Positions 47,742 through 61,065 of a stretch of 64,000 bases of DNA are shown here, one piece after another (the stretch's first letter is position 1; the number at the start of each line of letters is the position of its first letter). The DNA is from Favolaschia claudopus (Eukaryota > Basidiomycota > Agaricomycetes > Agaricales > Mycenaceae), in the NCBI GenBank assembly GCA_037176885.1, contig JAWWNJ010000006.1, forward strand, positions 1,550,001 to 1,614,000, in the 5' to 3' direction. The translations under genes and the position numbers were made by a program. The notes under the pieces are model-generated. The model was not told the origin of the DNA. It made no database searches and saw nothing but the letters and a program-made list of their open reading frames with translations.

Positions 47742-50700
47742 TTATTGGACCATAAGATTGACCAGCTCCGGTATCCATTGGATCACCTTCGTCGCATGGC
47801 CGCCGCCGAGAGGAAGGAATCCAAGATTAGTGGCGACACCGCCCATGTTTATGTCCTCGAGCGCCTGTAAGTGGGTGCGCCCAGGTATGAAATGATTTGA
47901 TTCCTCGACCGTGCTCAGCGTCGAGGTCGAGCCTCCACCACGCGGAATCGCTGGAGAGGAGAAACGGTGCCGGTCGTGGTCTTGCGCCACCCGATATATG
48001 CTGGACACGGCACGGATGATAGTCGGGTTGGAGGCCTTGGTGAAGATATCATGAATCTTGTCCTGCAGGCCGTCGTACCTGTACGGACGGAAGGTTAGCG
48101 GAAGGAGAAAGAGAGAGAGAAACATATTGGAGCTCACGTCATGGCGAGAATCTCGGGATACATTTGCCCAATGTCCGAGAGCAGACAATAAAGCATCTCC
48201 GTTTCCGCGTCGTTACCCTGGGCGCTCGCTACCACTGCTCCGAGGAAAGACACAGCGAGCAGAGCTGTGGGTGCACCATCGATGCCGAGTAGCGACGCCT
48301 GTATCTGCGGTGCATAAGCTTCATCCTCTATCGGATTCGTTTCAGGCATTGAAGCCTCTCCGATATTGCACTCCTTCAGCAGTCGCCGGTATGATGCCGC
48401 CGTCGACGCCGCAGGCAGAAGGGCGATGAAATATCCCAGCGCATCAAGGCTCAGCGTGTCCCGGACCCCGTTCATCTCGCCTTCATGTAGATATGGCTTG
48501 ACAGTCACGCTGAGCAGCGTCCGAAGCACGTTTTCAGCCTCCTCCTTCAAAAAGGAGTAGCGTATTCCTTTGAAGACAACCGACGCCATTGCAAACGAGA
48601 AGTTTGTGTCGAACGAGATCGATAGCACTTGATCAAACTGGGTAAGAACAGCCTCCAAAGCGTCTCGTCCTTCGAGTAGCACCGTCGATACCGATGCGTG
48701 CTGGAACATCCCCCGTGAGCGCATGCTTTCTAGCGTTACGGCGAGGAGCGTTGACGCCTCGGGATATAGAACAATATGACTGGCTTGCAGGAGCGTCACC
48801 GCTAGCCAGAAGAGCGACGCGAAGTAACGCGAGCTGTCAGGCAGTGCTGGGACAACTTTGGCGAGTGACCGCAGCATGGTCACCACAATGGCGGCGTCGT
48901 TCTCATTCGTTTGTTGCAACGCAGTCCGTAGCGCAACAAGCATCTGGTAAAGGTAGTCGTCGTCTGCTTCTTGCGTGAGGAGCGTGCCGAGGGTTGTGAA
49001 GGATCGCATCTGTACTGCGGGGGAATACTGGAACGCAGACGACGTTGCTAATCCCATCCACCGCGCCCGCCAGACATTGAGCAAGCCTGAATAACAGATC
49101 ATTAGATCGACAGGCCAGTTATCAGGGACTACATACCTCTTGACCCGGCCGTAACCTCTAGGATTCGAACCAAAAGCGCTGTCAGGTTTTCCTGCGCGTC
49201 CACCTTGACTTTGTCCCCAGACTCGTCGTGGCTGATATACTCGCTACTGTGCGTCAATCTGCAAAGGCCAAAGAGCTTCTGCGTCTCGACCGTCTCCAAG
49301 TCCGCGAGAAGCTGCAACACTTCCGACGCAGGTGCATCGTCCGAGCGATTGATGTACATTGCCTGCAGGAAATTGATGACCGTGCCATAGACTGACTTGC
49401 GGACGAGCGCGGGACCAACGCCTGCTGTCAAAGTAACCAGATGTATGATCTCGGGGACGTAGAGCATGTTTTGGTTGGGCCGTTGGGTCTGATAAGCGGC
49501 GATATGGCAGAGGCGGATGAGCGTCGAAATTTCACCCCAATTCGGATAGTCTTGAAGCGTTTTCGGGGGACGTCCTCCGGTCGTTTTCGTGAGTGACTGG
49601 AAGGAACAGGGTTAACGAGATGCTCAAAATTAAGACAATTGCTCACCTTGCGCAGCTTGAAGATCAGCTTCCCTCGCAAACTGATCGAGGTCATGGAAGC
49701 AAGTAACACTCCGATAGTTTCCGAGCGAAGGGAGCCAATACCGCCGTCACTTGCAGCTCGAATCAACTCATCGAGGACAACATCTACCACTAAGGAGTCT
49801 AGCTTTCCCATTTCAGACCAGATGTATCTCTGCGTTCCCGCCGTTAACTTGCGAAAAGCCCATATTAGTTCGTTTCTCAGAATTTTCGAGAAGAAGAGCT
49901 AACCTCAGGCTGACTCGTCGACATGTCGCAAAGCACCCGAATTGCATCACGAACGCGGGCTCCGGAGCGTTCGTACAACATGCTTGTGGGGGTGACAAAG
50001 AGCGTGAAATTCTTGATCCAAGGGCTCATGTACTGACAGCAGCTAATCCGTTGGGATATCGCTGCCTTCTCCATACCCGTCATAGCAGCTGAGATCTCCG
50101 ATACGAAGTCCAGAGTGAGCTGGGGCACAAACTCCGCCAAACCGGCGCTTAGCTGATTGACAAAGGACAACGGGTCTCCAGGGACAAAGCCCGCGGCTGA
50201 AAACGTGGAGTCAGTGCGCGAACAGAGCTATGGTTTCTTCACATACATTTGGCAGCTACTATGGAACTCCGGTCAAAATTAAGGTACTGGCATACAGCAC
50301 CAAGGAGTTCGTAGCCGGCAGCACGGAGTTCTTCGTCATTCAAGTCAATGCTAAGCATGCCGACGTGCAGTAAAGTCGCTGGAATATTGGAGAATCTCGA
50401 GAATCGCTCCGCTAGCGGTATCGGGGTGTCTTTTAACCGACCCTTCGCAGAGCGGATGGCCTGAATCGTAATAGACTGATTAGACACTGTGAACACAGAT
50501 AAAGGAGTAAAGACATGCCTTGACAATGGCTTCACGCGACGGTGATGAGAAGTACACGGTGTTGCCTTGTTGAGCACGTCGAATGATGAATTCTTGCGTG
50601 TCTTGCCCAACGGACGAGACGTTATAAACGTCACTGACATCCGTCAACGGAATGATCTCCGTCGACTTGCAGGAGAGGCCAGGAGAGATTGGTTGAGCGC

Positions 50701-53700
50701 GTACCTAGACGACTACGGTGAGGCGATGAATCCGGTCCCAAACAAACGACGGACCGAGGTAATTCGGACATGCGTCTCTCCGACGAGCAAAGTGATAGGG
50801 AAACGCATCTGCTGCAATCGCATCGATATATCCGAGAATTGTTCCCCAACTTCGTGTTCCAATCGTGCTAGATGCGAGCGTTGAGGGTACAGCTAAATAT
50901 ATCCAATTATACTCACAAGGATACTCCAGCTTTTCGATGGCCGACGCCGGAACCTGCGCGAGAAGCTCGGTCACGGAAGAATGCGCTTTGACCACAGAAC
51001 AGAATGGTGTTCCTGCGCAAGGGTTATGGAAAGTCCTGCAGAGACAGAGACGAACTCACCCGCAGCGAAGTTGTACAATCTTCGCATGTACTTCTGCGTC
51101 AATATATTGGAATTGAGGATGTGGGTGGTTCCGAAGCGCATGCGGATATCGTATGGTATCAACTCGGCACAAAACTTGAGCCACTGGAGAGGTAATTCTG
51201 AGATCCCGGTGAACCCTGTGCAGTCCAAGACGACATCGAAAGATCGGCTGTGGTACTTGGGGAGGGCCAAGGTCTACGAATGGTATGAGGAATAGCGCGG
51301 AGTACAAGTTTACAAACGCACCTGGAAGATGTGGTACATGAGGAGCTCAATGTCCAATGCCTCGACATCGATCTTGGATAAAAGGAGTAAGAAAACGGCA
51401 GGATCATCCTAAAGTGGCTAGCAGTGAGAGAGCGTGCATAGACTGAAGTTGAGGCACATACCTGTGGAGTATCCGTTTCGAGGAATATATGCCTGACAGA
51501 CTCTGTATTCCGATGCTGATGTCGACTCATCAACTCCAGATAGTCGCGATGTTCATGCGATGATGCGGACGACAATTTGGGGATATCCAGAGGTGTACCG
51601 AGTTCTACCAGCATACCGCACAGTTCGTCCCAGGCGTGCTTTCCCGAAACCGCCGATGGGTCGTTGTCCGATGGCTTTGAAAGACTCAACAGCTCTTTGC
51701 CAATCTTGTCTGCGTGCTTGTGGAAGTATCGATGTAGCACAATGATGTCCGTATCATCCGACGTCGTGCCTAGCCATTCGTCGGTTTCCTCCTCGGCAGT
51801 GGGTGGCTGATATTTCTGTCTGAAGCGTTCACTTTCGTTTACAATGGGCATGATCTAGGCTTACATTGAGTTCCGACAAGAATCTGGTAACACTGGCGAT
51901 GTTAGCTTGGAGGAAAGTGTTGAGCGGAACCATATGCTTCTCCTTCCCGAAGAAGAGGTTGTTGGCCAGGTTCTGGATGATCTTAGCAATAACCATTAGA
52001 CCCCGGCGAATGACCATATGCTCCTCTTTGGATAGGTCTTTGGGTAGTTCGATGTCGATGGTTTCTGGTGCAACAATTGCAGGCGAGATGAATCTGCGAG
52101 AAATGAGAGTTGGGATCACGAGTCGGAATGCAAGGCCATAACATACCGAAGGAATATGAAGGCTCCCATGGCAGAAAACTTGGCCTCGGGCCATACTCGC
52201 GACCTGGGAGAAGCATGAGTACGAGCAGAACAGATATAGGTGATGGTACTGACACTACTTTGGATATATGAGCAGCAATTTCACGGAACATTCTGGGGGT
52301 GCGCATCAGCCTTACACCGCGTTGGGCAACAAAGCGAGACATACGGAGGAAGCACTGGGATAGAGGAGGTGATGATCTCGAGGAAGGATGCTGCAACGAA
52401 CTTGACGTTCTCCAAGTTCTGCGCCGCTCTTGCCTCGCCTACATCAGGTTTGTCGGGATCAAGCTCATACGACTGCCCGGGCGGCAGCGACGCCATACTC
52501 TTGATGAGGGGAACGATGAGGCCGCGCAGATATCCGTAACCATGAACTTTGGCAAAGGCGGACAGAAACCTGGTGCACGTAGAATTACTGCGGAACAATG
52601 CAGCCTCGTTTTCTTGAGTAAAAAGTCAGCATTGTGATGGATACTAGTTTGGATGCAGCCCGACCTGTATGTGCGATTTCCCTGTCTATCATACGCTTGA
52701 GGAGAGTCATTAGAGTCCCCCGGGTGTCGAACAAGTTGAGTAGGACCGATATCATGATCTCAACCTCGCCCGGGGGGCAGGTCTCGCATATAGCCATTAC
52801 AAGGACCATCTACCATTCAAACGGTCAGTGGAGCACTTGCGAAATGGATATCACTCACGTCAGACCCTTTAACCAGCTGGAGACCATGAGCACACGCCAA
52901 ACTCCGAGCAAGAGGCGAAAACGGCTTACCTCTGCAAGTCGATAATTGCGCCCTGGGTTCGTTGAACGGTCTTCGATGTCGAACTTCGTCCCCTGCCCTA
53001 TCACCCTGGCAAACACATGCGCGAAGATGGCGCGTCTCTTGGGATCCGGGTCATAAGCCAAAGGCAGGCATTGCTTGAAACCATGCTCCGAGTTGGCGGC
53101 GACAAGATGGGAGAGGCCGGTGATAACCAGCTCTCGAAGCTCTGCTTCCCGCTTAGCCAATTGGTTCCTCTATGATGGCATCAGCCATGGGCGGGATGAG
53201 AGGCAAGAAACGTCGTACCTTCGACAGGGAATACGCTTCAGAGATGTCGTCAGATCGCTGGGAGGCTGCTCAGTTCACAGGTCTTCAAGTCGAGAAACAG
53301 GTCATACAGTAGAATCCAAATGGCAGTCGGAGGTTCCCCGTAAGAGCAAGCCCGAGTATTTGTGGAAGAGTCGCGACACGACGTGTATACTATCGTCTCC
53401 CGTTGCTGTCTCGTCCAGAGATTGAATTTGGAGACGATCAAGGAGCTTAACGCAGCTGCGGATGCATGCAAAATTGAGGTCGCTTTGCATGGCCGTGAGC
53501 TGTTGAGACTGACACCAGAATGAGTGTTAGCAAGATACAAGGGATAGATACGAACAGTTGGCGCCGTCTGCATCCACTCCATAACAATGTCCAAGGTTTT
53601 CTGCCGAGCAGGGTTGTCTCTGCGTAGCGAAAGGATATCGGGCCGTTCGCAGACAGCATCAACAAGTGTGAGGAATCTGTGGCGGAGCCGCAGGGCGGCC

Positions 53701-56700
53701 TGTGCGTCAAACCGTGCGATGAACAGAGCGAGGGAGTAGATTGTCGAGCTGATATCGATGCTCATTATATCCTGAGAGCTGGAATGCTTGTTTTCGATGA
53801 TGAGCTTCAGCACCGCCGTGAACTGGATGCAACGAAGAATGAGAACAGAGAACCTATATAAAAACTTCCGACATACCTGGTCAACGAACAACGCGTACGA
53901 GTCAAGTAGATCAGGGCCAGGTGCCACCAGATTGCTGATCTGGCGAACGGTACTACAGTCAAGTCAGCATCGCGCCGGTAGGACAAAAGTAGGCCGTACT
54001 CGTCGAAATGTTTCAGTAGCCTTGAGTAAAGTCTAGGATCCAAGTCGGTGCCCAGAGCGGTCTGGGCGACTGCTCGCAAGTGCATATCGTCGATAACCAA
54101 CTGGTCCGTCACAGTGTGAATGAACTTGATCACAAGCGGCGCTGGGTTCTGAATGTCGCGCATTTGATCTGGGAGGTACTCGTTCGGGATGATAGACGGC
54201 AGGAACTTGAGGTCGACACCGTCCATGACGCAGGCTCCGCCGGTGGCAGCGAGAAACAGCGTCAGATGCTCATATGTGCGCCATTTTTCCTTTGGAGATT
54301 TGAGACGGATCCTGCTGCCAGTATTACAGCTGCACTTACTTTGATATGCTCTTCAGCCAGGATTTGCTCTCGCGTCTCTGGGGTCCCCGAGATCTCTTCA
54401 ACTGTTTCCTTGACGAAGTTATACAAACCAAGCCAGCGCCAATAGAGCTCTTCCCAGACAGCGACCTGAATAGCCGACGGGAAAGCAAGCATGCGCACTA
54501 GAGAGCGTTGTCGCTTTTGATGCTGGTTCCGGCCTGAAAGACAAGATGAGGTCGGAAGAACACAGTCGAGAGGAAGAGCCCATACCAATGTAGACTGTTC
54601 TAGGGTCACCAAGCTGCTCGTACACGAGATGCCGTTTGGACGTAAGCTCGTCGTCAGCAGGCGCGACTGAAGCTCCAGGGACACTTTCCAGATACGCCAG
54701 ATACCGCAAGCCACGTGCCGCCAATTGCGAGATGCTGTGATTCTCCGATGGCAGCGTCACCAACAGCGCAATCTCGACAAGATTCAGGGAAGATGTCAGG
54801 TTCTTGTCGGTTTGAATTGCCTTCATATTGATGTTCTATGGAGGACCGGTGAATCACAGCAGGTACATTGTGTGGGGGCACATACCTCATTGTTTGCGAC
54901 GTATATCTTCAACAAGCGGAAAACAGACGAGGCCCACATCCGAGTAGCCTCGAAGTCGTTACGTGACCGCAAAAGATTCGAGCTCATACAGAAAAAGGCG
55001 TGCGGTCTAATCAAAAAAAAATCATCAAGTATGTGTCGCCCGACGGACGTTTAAGACTTACAGAGCAAACGTCATGAAGGACTTGAACAAATCACCAACC
55101 TGCTCAGGCACGGGCTCCGGAATGGGTGATTGGAAAATCGACTGGATAGCAAGCACCAGATTCGTAATGCCCGCCGCCTTGACTAAAATGTCGAGCGGAG
55201 ACTCCCACAGTCTGATCAAACCCTGAATCCACGCGATCCCGGGTATCGCGTCGGGCTTGTTATAATAGAACGAGGAGACCTTCCGCCATAGCGCAAAGAT
55301 CCCTAAAATCAAGACCTCGCCATCCTGGAGAGGCTGTGGAGATTTCCGTCTCATTTTCGGATACAGCGCAGCCCTCTGGACACGACCGTTCTGATCAGTT
55401 TCGGGACGCCGCCGACCACCGTACTGTGCAGAGTTAGTACCGATACAAACCGTACATTATTTGGGAGAACATACGTTGAAGATCGAGGTTAGACGCGGTG
55501 CTACGGTAAGCGCGAGTGCGTCATAGCTCTTCTGCCACGGTATAATTTCAGCCTGTGAGACGGTACGCAGTCAGTAAACCATGTACGCAAACAACTCGGG
55601 AAACGAGAACTACCTCTTCAACGATCGTCAGACAGGCGCGCACGACACAAAGCTTGACGGCATCCGAACGCTCGGGCATAAGGCATTCCTCGAACAGTGG
55701 TATCGAATCCTCCTCAGGCAAAAACCGGAATATCGTGACAAGCGCCTGTGCGTAGATAACGACGTCGATCTCGTCTAAATCCCAGAATGGCTTTTGACCC
55801 GACATGGGATGCCTGAGCGTGCTCTGGAGATGGTATGATGAGCGCGATGCGGAAGTTGACCATGACAACGACATACCTTGATCTCCGGAGCAATATCGAA
55901 GGCAAGCAACCGTAGAGGCACCTCCCCTTCAGGCTGCACACGAGACGACATACGACACAGATCAAGACCGCATACGAGCCCGACTTCCGAAAGTTTGGAC
56001 TGGATCTGCGCTCGCCGCACCATATCCTCCGCAAACATCACGTTCTGGATAAAGGGTTAGCAAACGACTGCACATGATGAACGACATAGATTGCCGTACC
56101 GGTCGTGCGCTTTTGGTGCGACTACCGGTCGGCCGTAGATCGGGCGACACTCTGTCGGGGGAGATAGCATTGAGCATGGCCAGACATGGCCATGTGCGTT
56201 TATTCGATTCAGGCGTGTTGGAAAGCATGTAGAGAATATCAAAGAGGCGTTCCGGTGCGCCCTCCAATGCACCCCGCGTTCGTATGCTTTCATTGAACTC
56301 GTTCGGGTGTTGGCCGACCCAGTTCCATATCGCTACGCGCAAAACGGGGGCGATATTTGTATGCTCTTCTTTGATGTTGAGCAGCACGCCCGATATCTCT
56401 ACAGAAAGAGGATGATATCAGAACACGGATGATGGAGAAAGCATGATTTACAAACCTTGAAAGATACTAACTAGCCGTTCTCTATTCATCGCGCTGTACG
56501 CGAGAAGCTGAAGCTCGACATGATCTTGCGGCCGTTTGGTGTCTCCAGTCTGATAATCCGTGAGTTTCTGTTGCCACCGTTCGGCTACAACCCTCCAGTT
56601 TGAAGCAGAAATGTGGTAGACAACACGTCCCGCGTACTCGGCCAGCAGAGTATTGAGCGCGTGTGGGGACTGTAATGCAGATCGGACGGTCGGCTCGTAT

Positions 56701-57815
56701 TTAAGGTTGCTTGCGTGCGAAGGCATCCCGGAGTCATGCGTCGGCATCGAGGCACCCCGTAAAGCCGTATACGACGTCTTCAAGCGGATTTTGCCTTCGT
56801 CTCCTTGCACAATGTGGTCGAGATCAAGCACGCTCTCGGATGAAAACACCTCATATTCGGTGAACGAGATATTGGCTGTTTCATCGTCGAGCATGAGGGG
56901 AACGTCTCCGGTGTCGGCCTGCCGAAGGTACGCTATCATGACGCTGAGGATGTATCGGGCAGCAGGTTCGTCGAGAGGCGGCAGTTCGGAGTTGGTCGAA
57001 TTCGAAGACTGCTGGTCGGAGGAACGCGGGACGGGCGAATCGTTGCTAGCTCGTGAACGAGGGCGATGAGCAAAGTGCCATCGAGACGCCATTGCCATGC
57101 ACAAAACCTTCATGACATACAGCTGAGATTGCATGAAGGGCAGAGGCAGAACGCCGGGAGGAGGGGGCGGCAGGGACTGCTTGTTCGGAGATTTGTCCTT
57201 GTCGGTGCCAGGAGCCTTGCCCTACGCCAGGATAAGAGATACAAAGCAAATTTATTCGCTGCAACGCACTTTGATCAACGCATCCAGAGATTGGCTCAGA
57301 CTGAATGCTATGGTGTCCAAAGAATCTGAAGCAAGCCCAACCAATGCCGCAACCGACTGCTGGGCAGCGCTGTCCGCTTCCAAGTCGTCCAAAGTGGCTC
57401 CTGAAGCGTGCGGAAGCTGGCAAAGCGTGAGATTACGGATAGCAACAAGAATTCAAAAGATGTGAAAATTATTCCAGTAGCCACTCAAGTCCCCAGAGTC
57501 GCGATACTGCCAATATTTGGAGACATATGTGCTTTCCCTGGTGACCTAACACGCTCCAGCGGTCGAAAATCCCGCCAATCCCGCGAAATTTCATAATTGA
57601 CAGAAAAAACTCACCTTGCCCATCAACCTTGTCACCAACACCTGCACCAACCTCTGCTGCGGCGTCGCAGCAGTAGACGCCAACGTCGAGTGTGAAACCG
57701 AGCCTATGCCATAGGAATCCGAGCTTTTTGCAACACGAGTCGTGGATCCCACCGATGAAGTCCCTGCGCTATGTTTTGGGACAGGAACGGACGGCCGCCT
57801 ATTGCGACCTAACAT
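47742..57815 (-). CDS. Neurofibromin/Ira-type Ras GTPase-activating protein
   Basis: A long multi-exon gene running from the ATG at 57815 (M-L-G-R-N-R-R-P-S-V) to a stop at 47742, with about two dozen short introns. I traced the first exons (57615-57815, then 57270-57420, then a long exon to 56448) and the main domains rather than every junction. The RasGAP domain is at about 52,000-52,600: the arginine-finger region L-F-R-S-N-S-T-C-T-R-F, then F-L-R interrupted by an intron before F-I-S-P-A-I-V-A-P-E, and L-A-N-N-L-F-F-G-K-E. A Sec14/PH-like module follows at about 50,900-51,600 (H-R-N-T-E-S-V-R-H-I-F; F-D-V-V-L-D-C-T-G-F). The order GAP then Sec14-PH in a very large protein is that of NF1 and yeast Ira1/Ira2, which switch off Ras and lower cAMP signalling. 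Confidence 0.88.
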
Positions 57816-58301
57816 CGGCGCCTAGGGCTTGAGAATGGAAGCGCCAACAGCTGGTATCGGAGCCCACAGGGTATAACGAGCAGCAGCGGCCGCCAACACC
57901 CCCGCTGTGGTGAAAGTACGGGATCAAGAAATATAGAAGGCTTATGTAACTTAGGGATCCTCGTTATCGTCAAGTTCAGTCAGGCGCGCAGAACAAAATA
58001 CTTGGGCTACGCTAGGCTAGAATCATGCTAAGTACGGTCTGCGTAGACACATATTAATATGAGTTGAAGGTCGGGTGAGGAATCCAATTTCAATATCAGG
58101 AGCCTCAAAACCTTTCCCACGCAGAGAGGCAAGGATTTGAAGAGAGGTCAAGACGATACGAAACGAAGAGAGGCGGAGAAAATCCCCGTAGTTGTTTTGA
58201 TTTCGACCATCGTAGGTCGAGAGAACTAATATCCAAAAGATACAAGCTTGAGAGCGGTAAAGTTAGTAGTTATCGCGAAGAGCACTGATTTGCTACTCAC
58301 A
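57816..58301. other. Intergenic region
   Basis: Promoter side of the RasGAP gene and 3' flank of the F-box-like gene ending at 58302. No gene recognised. Confidence 0.5.
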
Positions 58302-60510
58302 TCAAGTATATACTCTGGGGACATCGCTTTCCTTGACACCGTATTCGGCCCTCCAAATATCCTCGACATCCTTCAGCACTTGGTCACTGACATCCGTCCA
58401 GCTTGCACCTTCCTGCCATTCAGCACTCGAAATAATGTCAAACCGGTCTCCCACCCAAGCACCCTGGTGAATCGGCCCGTCATAAGACAGCGACGCAGAC
58501 GGGTCAGACGAAAGACAGATCCTCGTCATCAACGCTTCCCCCAATCCCACTTGCTGCATCACCTTCACCTTAACATACTTCGCCTTCAGCTCGAGTAGCG
58601 CCGTCTCCTGCACGTACTCCTTGCGCGTGAGATTCCGCAGCACGGTCGGATGCGCCATCGACGGCGGCGGAGGAGAGTAGGTGAGCAGGTGCGTAAGTCC
58701 GTACGTATCGAAGGTATGATAATGCACGCGGTCGGAGAGCTCGACAAAAATCGGGGTGTACCCGAAAGAGTCGCCTTTCACCTCTATGAAATCATACCGG
58801 TACAAATTGCTCTCTCCGTCATCCGTGAATTCAGATTCTTCTTCCGGCGTCATGAAAACGTTTTCCGGAATGTCCGAGTTGTCGAGATAATCGCCAATGC
58901 AGAGGACGCGGTGTCCGTTCCAGGCGTATGAGGCAGCAAGCCTTTCTATCTGACGATACATGATAGATCTCCCGGCGCCCCAAAGAGCTTGACATGTAGC
59001 GTTCAGACACAAGATGTCGACGACAGACTGGAGATCGGTCTCGGCGAGAAGGTCGAGGTGGGCATAGATTTCCTGAAGCATGTCCGTCGGAAGATTCACC
59101 AATCGAGAGCTATTTTTTGAATGAGCTGCAAGAGTACCGTCTCAAATGGTTGCGCTTTACCTTTGCGTCGCAGTTTTGGGGAAAACCCAAGCTAGACGCT
59201 GGCCGAGCTTTGGGCGGTCGTAGAATTCCCGTAAAACATCACCCGGCTTCACAGCGAGAACCAGGTTGTCAATATCGGGGAACTTTGGAGGCACCTCGAT
59301 ACTTTGCTCTAGGCATTTCGGAAGTCCCAACAGAAACTCGCCTAATTTGCCCCAGTGACCGAAGGTCTGACAATTATGACGGTTTTTATCGGACAAAAAT
59401 ACAATGCAATTCAATGACATCAACCTTTTCGATGCAAATCACTGCAATTTGATGTGATGCAATGCAAATGAGTGCAGTTCAGTGAAAGAGCCAATGCAAT
59501 TTGCTGCAATCTAGTGCGCTACGCTTCCGGTAAACTTCACTGAATTGCATCAAATTTTATCGTCTAAAAAGTGCATAAGATTGCATCGGACCCCACCGGC
59601 AGACTCGGCGCGGCAGGACATTGATGTTCCGCCTGATCTTCCCCCATCGGAGTAAGTATTCTTTACTTTCAGAAAAGGATATCCGTGAGGTCCACACGAA
59701 TCCCCTGGAAAACCTATTCAGAGTCAGAAGTCATCCAGAGCCTATACAAAGATGTAGCACTTGCCTGTGTTCACACCAGAGAGTGGTTCAACTAAGTTTT
59801 CGGGCTTCTCGGATATTGTTTGAACTTGAACTAAGTACTCAAGGCGGACTTTCTGTATATTGAATACAGGGGGCCAGCTTTCTTTCGTAGTTTGAGTCCT
59901 ATAAGCATATATTGAAATCAATATTCATGTTCTTGGATCCCAGCATAGTTCAATCGCAAATTATTCAGTACTCACGTCTCAAAGTAAGTAGTGCTTACTC
60001 AATTTCATCTTGCTGTGATAGCTTGCTGCAATTCCTAAGCTAGGGGGTTAGAAATGTTCTAGGCATAGAGGTAGCATGACTGAACATCAATAGTCTCAGG
60101 GATTGACCGAGAGGAACACAAGTCTAGTTCGGCCATTTCGGCCATCTCCAATCCCATCAGCTCCCACGACCCGGATCACGATCTAATAAGAGCTTAAGGC
60201 AAAGCAACTGCAAAGCAATGCTATTTAGTGCCCAAAAATGGTCAGTCGAGGGTAATCCAGAACATTGCACTACATCAAACTGCATTCGAGCACGAAAATG
60301 CTATAAACATCCATTTGCATCGAGTTTCACATCACTTTACATTGATCTGCATCAAGTTGCACCGGCTTGCATCGAACTGCATCAGAATGCACTAAGACGC
60401 ACTCAATTTCATCCAGAAAAATCAATGACATTGAATGGCATCGTATTTTTGTCCGATAAAAGCTGCCATAGACAATTGTCCAAGTTCACTATCTTCCAGT
60501 ACTGCCCCAT
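58302..60510 (-). pseudogene. F-box-like gene split by a TIR transposon in exon 1
   Basis: Three coding pieces belong to one gene: 60471-60510 (starting M-G-Q-Y-W-K-I-V-N-L-D), 59161-59368 (Q-T-F-G-H-W-G-K-L-G-E-F...), and 58302-59109 after a 51-nt intron. The paralogue at 61066-62182 has the same order without interruption (M-G-Q-H-W-M-T-V-N-L-D ... H-W-G-K-L-G-E-F). Between the first two pieces lies a 1095-bp transposon flanked by a direct repeat of GACAATT. Read through, translation from the ATG enters the element and stops after about 32 codons. Without the insert the protein would be about 351 residues, similar to the 356 of the paralogue. The downstream exons are still open (L-V-N-L-P-T-D-M-L-Q-E-I, an F-box-like start), which points to a recent insertion. 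Confidence 0.8.
59376..60470. mobile_element. Non-autonomous TIR DNA transposon, 1095 bp
   Basis: Terminal inverted repeats: the left end reads ATGACGG then TTTTTATCGGACAAAAATAC, and the reverse complement of the right end reads TATGGCAGC then TTTTATCGGACAAAAATAC. The 19-base core TTTTATCGGACAAAAATAC is identical and similarity continues for about 20 more bases. GACAATT flanks both sides (59369-59375 and 60471-60477) as the target duplication; an eighth base may have mutated. Subterminal regions are filled with TGCAAT/GATGCAA-type motifs on the left and their inverse TTGCATC on the right. There is no transposase-size frame inside. A 7-8 bp target duplication with subterminal repeats fits hAT or KDZ-type elements; the family is not proven. 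Confidence 0.8.
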
Positions 60511-61065
60511 TGTCGTCCAGATTTGCGAGACAGTTTCGAAAGCGAAAACGTGGAACTGCGATAGTCACTGCAGCACATGAAGTCCTCGTTTATGCGGTGC
60601 GTTCACTGCGTTGAAGTTGGCCACACGTTCGCGCCACACAGAAGGAGTGGGTGGAGCGAAACTAGGGTTAGGGTTAGGATGCTGGCTGGAGAAAATCTCA
60701 ATGACTAAGTACTACGCAGTGCGTCGGGAAATTGATACCAAGTAGTGCCTGTGAGCATCTAATCGCGTCCAGCATGACTCCAGAATAAAGAGCGCCGGCA
60801 GGGGGGGTGTTCATGGAAAAGAAAATTCAATTGCATTGTGGTACTACAGTAGAGTATACAAATCTCTGAGTCGAGGTTCCGACTCAAAGATATGAAAAAC
60901 CTGCATGCATACTTGGATCTAACGTTGTAGGTAAAGAGCAAGAAACGAGAAACGAGAAGGGAGACCCTGAGCTGAATCAAATCAGGCATTTCGAAGAACT
61001 TTGAAAAGTGACAATGTATCGTGCTCACTGTGGTGCGTGGCCTTCTGATCAGCAGTGCAGCGTAT
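60511..61065. other. Intergenic region with telomere-like repeat
   Basis: Upstream flank of the split F-box-like gene. It contains TAGGGTTAGGGTTAGG (60663-60678) and otherwise no gene. Confidence 0.55.
60663..60678. repeat. Interstitial telomere-type repeat (TTAGGG)
   Basis: TAGGG-TTAGGG-TTAGG, about 2.7 units of the TTAGGG telomere repeat used by most filamentous fungi, embedded in unique sequence. Confidence 0.8.

Noticed and set aside
60219..60580. Plus-strand open frame across the right end of the transposon
   Set aside because: It runs through TIR and subterminal repeats and into the reverse of the split gene; composition is repeat-driven.
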